In this document: in pieces, positions 24,476 to 36,839 of the stretch
Layout of the letters: every line of letters begins with the position of its first letter
How positions within the stretch are numbered: position 1 is the stretch's first letter
Source of the DNA: Litomosoides sigmodontis
Taxonomy: Eukaryota; Nematoda; Chromadorea; Rhabditida; Onchocercidae
Reading direction: 5' to 3'
Assembly (NCBI GenBank): GCA_963070105.1
Contig: OY718806.1
Location: 5,539,865 to 5,603,864 of the forward strand
DNA: 64,000 bases
Translations under genes and position numbers: made by a program
The notes under the pieces: model-generated
The model's database searches: none
Told to the model about the DNA's origin: nothing
Seen by the model: only the letters and a program-made list of their open reading frames with translations

Positions 24476-27400
24476 AAATCATTTTTACGTTGGGAGAATG
24501 GAGGAAAATTAGTAAATTCGGTAGTGCAGAGATCGCTGATGCTGCATGTTTTCGAAACTGCCTCATCGATCTCTTCATTTCAGCTCCTTCTCACAAATTT
24601 CCAATTTGAAAAACCATTTTCAATTCTACTAAATGCACATTATCGTATTTAAAGAAAAGGTAATGCGAGTAGAGTATCCAGTTTCAATTTCTGGAAACAC
24701 TTCCGACAACATCCAAAGTCCTTTCCAGAAATCCTGTTATTCGCAGTATGAACTCGCATGCAATATGCACTTGGAGTAATACCAAACAATAATTTGGAAA
24801 GTTAGATTATTGATCTTTACATTTTTCTTTGAATAATTCCATGTAATTTGCTGCATCGAATGAATTGAAATGAATGCTATTGCTGGCGTACGTTGAAAAG
24901 TAAGCAATAAGGTGACTGCAGGATCATTTATCTATTTGCAATATCTTTATTCGGGATGACTTCTGCATTATAAATTTCCTAAGGAAGTGGTAAAGTTGAA
25001 GAATACGGTAATCCTGAACACTTCCGTTTATACCGATGTTCATAATAGCTGTTCACAAGCTAATATTTGGAATCATGAAAGGAAAGTGGAAGTGTTACTT
25101 GTATTATCCGCCACTGATCACTACGGTTTCCGATATTTTTGAAATGATCATATGAGAAATCGATCAGAAGGGCTTAGCAAACAGCAGCACATATGCAAAC
25201 AATAAAAAGGATGATCACCAAGAAATCTCTTCCCTTTAAGCATTTTTCGAGCAAATTCTCCCTTAAATTTATATTCTAAATTCTATAAGATTAATTCTGC
25301 AAGAATTTCACTCTCTTCTAACTTATTCTATTTCCTAATACAAACCCAATGAATCTCATTAAACGTCAAGCTTCTCCTCTTCCATCAATCTGCCACTACT
25401 CCTGTAAAAGCTTAATTAAAATCAATTATTCATGGAGGGCAGAGACTTTCAAATTTATAATGCACCTAATTCTGACAATAACAAAATGCACCGTTACTCA
25501 AAATTTAATATCCGTTAAAAGCAAAAGTGACTGGAAAGCCTTCTTCTCAAGGCTGGTATTTTCCAGTTGAAATCTTAACAAAAATCTCTCTCATTGAAGA
25601 GTAACGGAAATTGTTTTTTAACAATTGAATCGGAATGAGAGAATGGGTGCCGATGATTCCTTTCTGTTTCCTGTTTCCAACACGCGAAAATGATGATATA
25701 TGCAACTTTATTTGCATATACAAAAAATATATCATTGATAACCTGCGTTAAACTGAGAAGGTTAAAACGATCGCGTGACAAAATATGAAAGAATAATGGT
25801 GGTCAAGATGATGTGATAAAACGGAGCAATCCTAACTCCATTCATCCATCAATGATACATATCAAATTTCAGGATTTCCGACATAATTAATTTAAAGTAT
25901 GACTGACGGTTGTACGCGAGAACAATTGACATTTGGTAAACTGGTAAGCCAAATGCATTTAGCTTCTTGGTTGGTGGCCTGTTTATTTGACTCTTCAGTA
26001 GGTGAGGAAGACCATGAATTGCTACGCATCGGGTGATCTGTCGTAGAATAAAGAAACTGAGGGTTGCGAAGGAAAGCTAGCTTACATGAATCAAGAGAGA
26101 ACCGATAGCACACACACGATCACATACAGACAAATACTAGCAGGTACAGTGGAACCATTACTGAAGAAATGATCTTCGAGCCTTGAGTTCCACTTCCAAC
26201 TCACTTCATTACTACATTACTATTGTTATCCCAACTACAACGCTTCACTGTCGGCAAAGTGTAGGTGAATGAATCGAAAGAGCAATATGTTTTACTTAAA
26301 AAGACGTAATCCACTTAATCCGTAAAGGTCGACATCGTCGTGAAAGACAATAAAAAAAGAGTTGATAGGAATCAATTGCAGAAATGATGATACAATTCCA
26401 AAATCTGTGATGTGGAATAAATAATGAATAGAATTGAGCAACATATCAGGATGGAAATACTAAAGAAAGCGCCAGACTTTATCGAATATTAAAAAATGCA
26501 ATAATTCGGAACGCTGTGATTATTCTTGAGCAATAGATCAACTAAATTAGAGTTTTAAAATGCGGACGAAAGTGGTAGTGAAGGTCAGAAGTGCTAGAAG
26601 GATAAAATAGAATAAATCGCATGATTGTTGAAAAAAAGTGATGTGGCTGACGTTATTCCCATCATAAAGCATTTCTGTTATTTTATTTCTCAAACAAGAC
26701 TGCAATGTTATCTGTTGTTGGAAGATGTCCGAGGTAACCCTACTGAGATCTGCCTGTGTTGCACCCTTAGAAGTGAAGCAGCTATCAAATTATCTTCGCA
26801 TTATTCAAGCTAGTTTCTTTTTTATAAGACGGTGTAGCAGGAGAACAAAATAATCTAAGAAAGAAACATTTGGAATTTCCATCGCTGAGTTATTTTTACT
26901 TACTAATTTTTCGGCAAATTTCTACTTGTGGCTTAGGACAACTTTTGTACGTTGCGTCTCGGATTTCAGTACTATAAAAAAAGATCCCAACATGTAGGGT
27001 AAAAAAAGTAGGATCTGAAAAAGCTAAATCATTTCTTGGATCAGCGTGCAAAAATGAAAAAGGGATCAAAGAAATGGAAAAATGAAAGCCGCTCAACAGA
27101 GAATTCTGCTCCATCATATGGTGACCACGTGCTACAGAACTACCTTTTTATAATAGCACTATAGCGCTAGAAATAGTTCTCGAATGTAAAAACGGTCCAC
27201 CGATATTGACTAACACGATAAGGCACTTAATGCACATGTCAATCAGCTCAACATTTAACAAACTTGGCATTTCCCTCAGATTACTGCTAGATGGATCTTA
27301 AAATTGTTTAAAATTAGGTGCCGTCGAGAGCAAAGCCAATGGGTACTACTCGGATTTCAAGATATTCATATGACAGTTATGCTAAATGTCCACGCAATCC

Positions 27401-28948
27401 ATTTTCACTCACTTCGTTTGTTTGTAAGAAAAGATTTGACACAAAAACGCTAATCGTTACTGATAGTCCAGCCGTTTTAAATTAGGAAATACATAATGAC
27501 CATACATGTAGGTAGTTTGCGCATCGAATTGTGTGAGCGACATGAACTGAACAAAACTGGCCGTTGCGAGAGGAAGCAATGGGTATGATGCGATCATGTG
27601 GCTCAACTTAAAAGACCATTTATATTGATGGTTAGAGAGCAGCACAGTAAATGTGGTAAACGGAGCAGGCATCAACATGACCATCAATATCAGAGGCCGT
27701 TAAGGTCGAGCCACAGGATCGCATCACATCATTTAGTTATCTCTCTGAAGAGGCGCTTCCTTTGATGCCTTGCCTTCTTGATAGTAAACCATCTTTGGTG
27801 TCGTATCTCTTTCCGAAAGCTCCCTTTCAACCGCACTATTTCGCCTACTTGTCATCATCTAGCTATTTCCATATCGTTCTTATTCGCTATCGGAGGTCAT
27901 TGAGTGTGACCAATCCGGTCAACCGACTACGAATCTTTCTTTACTGACGATGCCACACTTTAGCACATGTCTCTGTGAACCCACTGCTTTTCATCTCTAA
28001 AATAAACAACGTCACAGACGCAGTATTAATCAATCAACTGTAGAATGATCATTGGGCACATGTATTTTGTACTTTTCATTGCACTGCAAGCCAATCAATG
28101 TAAGCTGAAAATATAGTATAAAAGTGAGGTGCAGTTCGTCGAGTGGAAAACTAATAACATTGAATGATTAAACAATTCATCCAACTAACTCATCAATGCA
28201 TGTCAAAGTTCATATGATTGGATAAGATGGATTAAGTTCAAGGACATTCTGATCGTAAACGGTGTAAGAATGGTTAACAGATAATAGTACCTGATTATGT
28301 CCAAAAATTGGTTTTTGATGATGAACACTATCAACCTACTCAGTTCTTCATTACAGTTCTCCACTATTGCAGTACTATACTGATTGACTACATCACAAAA
28401 TTAAATAAAGTAACATCATATAGTAGCAAAATAATAAAGAAACCTCAAACAAAATATCACTGCCAGTACATAGTTATATGTGGTTGGATTTGACATTGAA
28501 ATCTATTGCGTTTTCTATACCCTAAACTTTCTTTCAACGGACTTCTCAGCGTTTAAGCATCGTAGGCCAGAAGTTTTTCTGAATGACAGAGTTCCGTTAT
28601 AGCCTTGTATAGCAGACGGAATATATTATTTGGCTAACAAAAAAGTAATAGCAAAATCTGATGAAGTTAGACTTATTATTCTTATTTTCATCCACTTTAC
28701 ATGAAAACTGGAATACACTGAAAAGAAAATAAGTAGTAATGCTGTTAAATATCCTAAAGTTGCTTCTATACTGGTCTTCACTTTAATTCAACTAATTATA
28801 TCCCTAGCACATACTTCGCCTTCGTTCTATAAATTAATTTATTCCAATTTTACAAAGCTATAAGTGTAACTTTGTTTTTCTTCAGATCATTATACCAACA
28901 ATAATTCTATTAAAGGGGATAAATTATGTAAGTATAATACACAAACAC

Positions 28949-28977
28949 AGAGAGAGAGAGAGAGAAAGAAAGAAAGA
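28949..28977. repeat. (AG)n/(AAAG)n microsatellite
   Basis: About eight AG units followed by three AAAG units. Confidence 0.9.
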
Positions 28978-29792
28978 GCTTCTTCTTGTATTAATTATTG
29001 CATACAACAGAAAAATCAATCACAATGAGTTTTCGATAATTTAAAAGCAAAACAAAGAACTGAAAGGCAACAATGTAAATTTATTTTGAAACTATTCTAA
29101 CAATAACATCTTCAACGAAATATGGACGCACAAATTTATCTGATACAAATGTTATCCGAAATCATCTCCATCAGTCTGCCCATCAATTAAGTTTCACCAT
29201 AACTTCATTATTGCTTTGACTTCATGAACCAATATATTCTAAATACAAGTAAAAATATTCTAAATATAGCTAAAATAATGCATTTATCAACCGGTCAACC
29301 GAAGATAAAAGAACGTTCCGGCGTGTTGCATGCAATCCCACAGTCGAATTTAACTTTTTATCAGTACCCCTCCATAAAGGTATTAATGGAAAAGATAGAC
29401 CTCCGATTTGCTCGTATACTCCTAACAGATGGCATAAAACACAAATAGTACATATGCCGCAACAGATGCAACTGTTGCCAAAAAGCAACTCATTAGAAAC
29501 CATATTTCAAATAATGTTTTAAATTCTAGCAAATCTGCTGCAGCAAATCCAACTAACAATTTCTGCAATTAAATTTTTGAGACAAATCAGTTATATTTCA
29601 TTTATAAATGTGCATCCATGCAAATAATTGCATCCTTATATTAATTAATATAGCACCCTTTCTTACTCCTAGAACGCACTCGTGTTAATCACAAGCTTCC
29701 CGTATTGAGTTCTCAAATAGTTTGTACCTGTAAAATTTGGTTGGAAGTATTACTGATTGACTGGAATTAAATCTTTCCGAAAATGCTAAACG

Positions 29793-30137
29793 ATGAAAGA
29801 TAATAAAGAATTTTATAAAGATGTTCAACCGGTAATATTACATACATACACGGTACATAAAAAAAGCAAAACAAATAACTGGAAGAAAAAGTCAAGTGAT
29901 AATAGAACAACAGCTAAGCGTTTGAAAAGATACATGGATCTGAAGCAACGTGAACATATCAGTCTAATAGCAATAGTACAAGCGAAATGCTGTACAAGCA
30001 ATTTATTACATTTTTTGACAAATGAAAATCATTGTGCTATTGGTGGAGCAGTTATTTCAAGATTACGGATATTTGAAATTATTGTTACTAGCGTCGATGT
30101 AATTTACAAAGACAAAGAGAACATAACAGGAAAATAA
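29793..30137 (+). CDS. ORF of 114 residues, unknown
   Basis: ATG to TAA without introns. The protein is basic at the start (KKSKTNNWKKKSSDNRTTAK), then mixed, with CC and NENHC further on. It lies convergent to PAPS synthase, about 360 bases from its stop. The length is near the upper end of what chance gives in this composition, and I recognise no family. Confidence 0.25.
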   Translation: MKDNKEFYKDVQPVILHTYTVHKKSKTNNWKKKSSDNRTTAKRLKRYMDLKQREHISLIAIVQAKCCTSNLLHFLTNENHCAIGGAVISRLRIFEIIVTSVDVIYKDKENITGK

Positions 30138-30493
30138 ATGATACTACAATTCCTTTTCTTGATTGCCATTTTATTTCTGTTTATATTTACACGGCTTGCA
30201 TGACGGCTGGTTATAACACCTGACATAAAAAATACTGAAGACATCATGGCAAATCTCCTCTTCCATATGCACTGACCATTACAAAGTAGTAAGTCACCTA
30301 AATGGATCTTGTTTTGCATGCCACTATGATAGTAATAGGCATTTAGAACATTGATAACCAATAAAACAACCGTAATAAAACGACCATGCTATTTTTCGAA
30401 ATAAGTATGTCAAAGATCTTCCAACACGTTCTGCACTGTGATAACATGAAGAATATCACCCAAGAAACTTTCTTCAGTTCTCGATAAACAATG

Positions 30494-33400
30494 TTATTGG
30501 TTATTTTCAGTCTGCTTCGCCACCAATTCCTGATAATAAGATGATAGAATCTGCAATAGCACACAACAATTAAATAAGACAATGTCTCCAAATCCAAAAA
30601 ACAGAGATAAGAAAAGCAAAAATGCAAGAACAAAGTGAGTAATTTGTTACCTTCCAAGCGTTGGGGGCCATGAAACCCTCTGGTGGCTCAATACCATCAC
30701 GAGCATATGATCTCATTTTCGTTCCACTTATAAATTTAAAATCTTCACTTCGTGAAGGATCAAAAAATGCCATTTTGCCTTTTGTTTTATCATACGCAGC
30801 CACTCGAAATGGTATTATATCCAAATTCGGCAAACCAGGAGCCATAGACAACACCTTGAAAAACAATCAATAATTCATAATTAGAGATCTGATGCTCCTC
30901 ACACATTATTGCTTCAAAACATCAGTAATAAGTCATTAACAATAGTTCACTGTAATTAACGCTAACTTTCGAGCCATGCGTCGGATCATACAGCCAATCA
31001 CCAGTTTCAGGGTGTTGTATACCTGCAGGATCTCGTCCTACTATATAAGTTGAAACACCTGCCGCTAACCGAGCCCTAGCGTGCCACTGTACCTATAATT
31101 AATTAATCTATAAAACAAATAAATTATGACGAAAGCCAAAAAAAACAGCAAAAATATCCACCTCAGTCGGTCCAGCATATAACATTGGAGAAGGGAAAAT
31201 AGCAAGCACGGTCCATTTTGGATCTAAAATACCTTCCGCTAGCACTGCATCATATTGTCTCATGCGCACATGCAGTGGTACATCATCTTCCTAAAAACTC
31301 TCCATCACACATCACATAAAAGTTCGAATGACCGACTTTATTTTCAATTTTGCAATGAAAAATACATAGATTTCATTATCAAAAAAATTCGTATTTCTCT
31401 CAAAAAAATCAAAACTCTAGATAACAATAATTATTATTAAACAATAAAAAAAAGCAAACTTTTGTCCAACCACCCAGTGGGTGAAGTAACAACATAGGAT
31501 TCTTATACTTAGTTAGCAGTTGTTCTCTTGTATTTTGCATAAGGAGCGCATGGCCATTATGAATAGGATTTCGCAACTGGAAAGCAAAAACTGCATCACA
31601 TTTGGCTTCTGTGAATATGTTTCGAAGTTCTAATGGTGACATTCTGTAGCAGTCCAAACCATCGTTGTACTGAATCCGTTTTAGTACCTGAATTTACTAG
31701 ACGGAGAATTTCGAAATTAAACTTCCGTTTTGAAAAACAAATTCATTTTTAGGAGCGTGACTTCCGCCTCGCAGTTTCATTATTGGTAAACTGAAAATGA
31801 AGAACTGTTGTAATGTTGAAAATATATAATGCAAATAGGGGAAATCAATAAATGTATCACAAGAAGATACTTGTACATCACCGCCCAGTAACCAATTTCC
31901 ACTTTCCAAAATTTGTTTTATTGCGGGATGCCGAGGGTCAATAATACCAAACTGGCGTGCAATTCGCTCCTCTTTTCTATGTTCAAATATTTCACCATCT
32001 TCCAAAACAGCAACAACGTCATTGTTGTACACAAGAGCAATTTCAGAACTGATCGAATGTCCTTGAAATTATAAAGAAATTTTAGCAGAACAATTATACT
32101 TTGATAAGTAGTCCATATCTGAGTCAGTGCAGCATATAGAAAAAAATGCCAACCATCCATTAACTTCACTTTTGTATCATCATTAATCGGTAACACGATT
32201 GGTATTGATTGGTTTATTGGTTCACTGAGTGACCAAAGTGAATCTTCTTCAACGTCTTGTGACAGTAATGTACCAGGAGTAAAACACTTCTTTTTTAAAT
32301 CTAGAAGAAGGCCATGGTGCAAACATTGCAAGTATTGACGTTCACGCATGAATCCGGGTAAAGGAGATGCCCAGCCTTCAGCTAAAACCTAAAAACACAA
32401 AACGCAGCAGATGATTATGCTATGTATAGTGGAAGTGTTAATCACCGATAATTGCATATTCACTGAGATGAGACAGAAAAGAATTAAACCTGTAACCACT
32501 CCAGATCAATTTTGGTCAACTGAACCTTTGGGACGGAGTTCATGCGTCCCAGTAATCTGTCTTTTGATTCTTCATCAATGTATAACTCCCGTATAGGTGG
32601 ACCAGAAATCTGCTGGTAAGCTTTGACGGGCAAAATATTCTGCAAATATAATGAACTTTTTTTTCATAAAAGCGAATGGGAGACTTTTGATTTATCCATA
32701 TGAAACAAAGCTCGTTTTGCATTGGTAACAAAATGAGCTCTGAAAAAATTATACTTCCGGTTAAAAGGCAGACATTTGGTTACCTTCTTGAACAAAAAAT
32801 CCAGCACTTTCCCAACAGATTCAGCCTCAGACTCAACGCCAGATTCAAGTATAAGGTCAGGTTTTTCTGGTGCTTCATAGATACTATCAATGCCTGTGAA
32901 TCCTTTCAGCTCCCCGGCACGTGCTTTCTTATACAAGTCTAAATATGATAAACTGCTTGACATTTAATGCCATATATTCCTTGGCAAAAGTGAAAGGCTT
33001 TGGTCTTCGAGAATTGACTGAGCAAAACTTACTTTTAGGATCGCGAAGTTCACAAATCCTCAGTGGGGTATTGACATATACTTCAAAAAAGGCGAGATTA
33101 TCCTGGAAATGAAAACTGTACCAAAACTATAAATCATCTAACTTTCAACACAATACAATAATGACATAGGTTGTTTACCTGATTATGAATAGATCTTGCA
33201 TCGTCACGATCACATTTATATGGACTGATGAATGAAGCAAGAGTTACAATGCCCATATCAGCAAATAATTTTGCAACTTCAGCAACACGACGAATATTTT
33301 CTTTCCTTTCTTCTTTGGAGAATCCAAGATTCTTACAAAGCCCATGTCGAACGTTGTCGCCATCTAAAGCGTAAGCAGGTATACCAAGCTGCAATGTAAC

Positions 33401-33651
33401 AATTAAGAGGACAATCAAACAGTGCAAAATCGATAGAATTAAAGGACATTAATAAACCTGTGTCAAAATTTTCTCCACTGCAAAAGCAACCGTTGTTTTG
33501 CCAGCACCAGACAATCCCGTGAACCAAACAGTACAACCTCGAAAACCGGCATGACGTCCAAGAATTTGTGCACGTTCTTCTCGTCCTATTTTATGGTGTT
33601 GAAATGTTACGTTTGTAGCACCAATTCCAGAGTCCTTAATTTCAATAAAAG
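30494..33651 (-). CDS. pps-1: Bifunctional PAPS synthase (APS kinase plus ATP sulfurylase)
   Basis: Twelve exons: 33651-33458, 33388-33179, 33102-33033, 32938-32784, 32639-32490, 32388-32154, 32061-31871, 31687-31460, 31290-31162, 31092-30967, 30854-30651, 30550-30494. All are in phase, giving 648 visible residues. The enzyme makes the sulfate donor PAPS from sulfate and two ATP. The APS kinase half comes first: Walker A GLSGAGKT (45-52), DGDNVRHGL and a GFTGIDS lid. The sulfurylase half carries [10 protein letters not shown] (438-447, catalytic HNGH), [11 protein letters not shown] and GRDPAG. An insert after LLLD, with [10 protein letters not shown], matches the nematode PPS-1 type rather than vertebrate PAPSS. 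The first visible exon enters in phase 1, so a short 5' exon with the start codon is missing, probably between 33.66 and 34.5 kb. The symbol is by orthology. Confidence 0.97.
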
Positions 33652-35314
33652 CTGAAGCATATATAGCATGGCTAAAAAACAGCTACAACTGAAAACACAT
33701 CAGTCAGCATGTAGTTCAAATGAAACTGTTGTATTAAGAGAGTACATTAAAAACTCCGACTTTCAGCGCAGTTCTTCGTCAGAAGTGGAATAGGTGCAAC
33801 AAGGGAGTTCCTGATTAAGGTCAAACCTGAAGATTGAAATATGATCCAATTCGCATTTTGATGTGTTGAAGATAGAAACCGATAAAGCAACTGATTCTAA
33901 AAATTTAAATAACAGTAAATGCCGTAAATAAGTAGTCAGTGCTGCAAATACCAGCTGCGTATGTTTTTGGAAACAGCAAGCGAGGGGAAGGATCGTGGTG
34001 TCATCTCCAATTATCAGACCTGTTATTAAATAAAATGATACTCGCTGAAACACTAGTCAACTTTCCATATAAACACTCCCCTTCTGCCTATCTCCAAAAC
34101 AAACCGCCAAATGTTAATATAAAAGTATTTTTAAATAAGCAAAACAAAATCAAAATTGCTTATCATCTCTTCGCAGCTACCTTTCTATGATGCCGCTAGA
34201 CAAAGACCTACGACAGAGCACATCGATAACAAGTTTCAATGCCCGATTACTGCGCCACTCTCGGTGTTCTTTCTGCTGTAGCCCATTTTAAAATTATTAG
34301 AAGATACACACAGACAGCCATGTAGAAGCTAAGTCTGCTTATTGATAATATGGAAATAACTATACTCATTTACTTGTCATTAATTAAAAACAAGTGGAAT
34401 CAACGTTAATTACGAATTCTATGAGCAAAATATTCTGCATGCGCATAAACTGTCGTATTTAACGACAACGACTTTGCAAATTCATCTCTAAAACTGGATC
34501 CAACCAGTGTCGTTAAATGGAATTCCACAGATGCGACCCATCTATGCAAATGAATAACACTCATTTCAAGCAGAATTTCACGTTACACCACAATCTATAC
34601 GGGGCATCTGTGGAATTCCATTTAACGGGGGAGGTGGGAAAAGAGTTATTTTTTCCCGATAATGAACCTGAACACATACGATGAAAAAAGGACTTGGCAA
34701 TCATGAAAGAGAAAATAACATCCATAAAGTCACGGTACGGCACATCATCTGTGAGAAATAGTATCACTATTAACTTGATTACATATACAATATAAAACTG
34801 AACAACAGTTGCTTGTTTGATCGTTCAGTTAGAACCAAACTTTCGTCCACCTACCTTCTTGGTTAGCAATAAATATGATAGGCACACAGTTTCAAATCGA
34901 GCTTCTCGAGTTTTGAAATGAAATTTTTGAGATCACACTCAGTAGCTAGTAAACGAGATAGAAATGAAATTAGAAATAAGGATCACTCAAGGCCAAGATC
35001 AGCAATAGTGGATTTGTCTAAAATTATACGAAATTCGCCGCAAACAACATAGTTAAATCGCACGAAAAAAAATTAAAGTTTAACACGCTTATTCGCAGCA
35101 TTCTACTGCGGAAAAAAAACTTTTTAGTCTATCCAAAATAAAGGAAGAGATTTACAACGTTAAATACGATTTTGCAATTCTGCGACGTTACCAAAAAGCA
35201 CCTTACAAACAAATAAATTCGCACCTTGTCCCGTAGTTCGTGTTTAACTCAGCTAAGGCTTCATGATATCTGTGGATATCTCCTCAAACATCACAACTTC
35301 AAATATTATTTCAA
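33652..35314. other. PAPS synthase 5' region
   Basis: Should hold the first exon and promoter of PAPS synthase. A minus-strand open frame at 33763-34053 has no fitting phase-1 donor. The hairpin-forming inverted repeat at 34511-34627 lies here. Confidence 0.35.
34511..34627. repeat. Perfect 24-base inverted repeat, 69-base loop
   Basis: Arms at 34511-34534 and 34604-34627 are perfect reverse complements (left arm starts CGTTAAATGGAATTCC). A further partial copy of the outer part (ATTTAACGAC) lies at about 34456-34465. It could be a small foldback element or a regulatory hairpin. Confidence 0.9.
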
Positions 35315-35356
35315 GTGATACATTCGAGTGACACAAACATTATTTCGACACGTTTT

Positions 35357-35722
35357 ATGACTATACAACAATCGCCTAATCTCGTCGTCATTCAGCGCGA
35401 TCCATTTTTCGCTAATGGCACTCTAAATCCAGAACAGGACTTAACAGTAGCTTCAAGGAACTCATATCACTATTTCTTAACTATCCACCACTGCTCAAGC
35501 TTAGAACTAACTGATGACTGCAACAACCCTCAAACAACGTTTACAAAATATAAAATTCCAGATAAATGTCATTCCCGGATAGCCATCACCAAGTCCCCAC
35601 ATCTCGAACCGTCAAACTATACATCCATATTAGTCTTTCTTAGGAGCGACCTAATTAGATGTGCTGTTTCCGAACGATGCATACTTCGGTTCCCATCACA
35701 ACTAAACGTGTCAGCCACATGA
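35357..35722 (+). CDS. ORF of 121 residues, unknown
   Basis: ATG to TGA with no intron; the frame is open back to 35315. It starts MTIQQSPNLVVIQRDPFFAN and has six cysteines. There is no clear signal peptide or domain. It points away from PAPS synthase. Length alone does not separate it from chance, though the residue mix is protein-like. Confidence 0.27.
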   Translation: MTIQQSPNLVVIQRDPFFANGTLNPEQDLTVASRNSYHYFLTIHHCSSLELTDDCNNPQTTFTKYKIPDKCHSRIAITKSPHLEPSNYTSILVFLRSDLIRCAVSERCILRFPSQLNVSAT

Positions 35723-36839
35723 ATCCTTCTACTAATTTCTTCATGATACGAAATTATGTAATAAACAAACCGTATTATCTGTTTATAAGCTAATCCCTTC
35801 CCCAACCATAATCTTACAATAGCCTAACTTCGGGATGCCAGTCATCGACTGCGCCAATCCAGATAACATAACAACCGATCACTTGGGATTTATGTGACAC
35901 ACATTCTACTGTAAGCTCACAATAAAAACATGACTCTGCTAAACGGCATTTTAAGCAGTGGTTTTTCTAGGAGCACTCTGCAATAATGAAATATTGAACA
36001 ATATTCATCACTGGGATCATGGAATTTCAATGAAAACAAGTACTTTAAAGATTTACAAACTGATTTATAAATGATCAGACAGAAAAAGAACACCACTCTA
36101 CGTTTGACGACCAAAGATATGAGAAATAAAATCACAGCACCCATGTAACATAGTAGCACTATAATAATAATGGAAAACGATAATCGAATAAAGATGATCA
36201 TATCGTGAAATGCAGAACAACTAAGTTATAAGAAAAAAGTTTTTGCATCACTCAATTCTTCCTATTGGAAGAATGAAATTGAGACATCGAGTAAATACAA
36301 CACATTACTATCTTCTCTTCACAAAGTTTTAACCAATGACACCGTTGCTACCACTAACAATTTTAAAAGTGTAGCTAGTATGAAACTTGAACCCAATCCT
36401 TCCAGTATTTTCTCCTGATTCTGCCCTTTCTCATTAACAGAAATTTGCAACGATGACAGTGAAGCCAAAGTACCAATTCTACAGCTGAACCTGAAAGAGC
36501 TGGAGTTCTACACATAACATAAATATAAAATAACAGACAAGTAATTTTAAGAATTACTAATTTGAAGAAATAAACCAAAAAAAAGCAAGGTGGATACAAT
36601 GTGCAGTTATTTTCAAGTACTAAAAATGGATCCGAAAAATTCGATCCAATTTAATAATAATTTTGACTTTCGCATCCACATTCTCCTCATTCCACTAATT
36701 TTCCACTTTAAAATGTGTATTAAACAAAGGGAAAGCAATCAAAACAGGTAAATTACAAGTATCACACTGGCTGTTAAATTTGAAAATAATTCGTGTAACA
36801 GAAAATTCCATAAGGCCATATATAAATAAACATACAGAG
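35723..36839. other. Spacer before TTL gene 3' end
   Basis: AT-rich sequence with no supported feature. It should include the 3' UTR of the TTL gene on the minus strand. Confidence 0.4.

Larger units (their letters stand above)
20041..30493. other. Gene-poor 10 kb, scattered weak ORFs
   Basis: No recognisable protein domain or RNA gene. Weak open frames that I noticed: 21008-21430 (+, broken by one TAG), about 23290-23454 (+, includes NDNKKLRFRPTCRYF, after an acceptor-like AACTTCAG), 24248-24475 (+, 75 residues, polar), 23824-24090 (-, no ATG), 25892-26113 (-), 27457-27687 (-, hydrophobic). All fall within chance expectation. An imperfect inverted repeat (ATATGCAA / TTTGCATAT) lies near 25698-25720. 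An AATAAA on the minus strand near 30170 may serve PAPS synthase. Confidence 0.4.
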
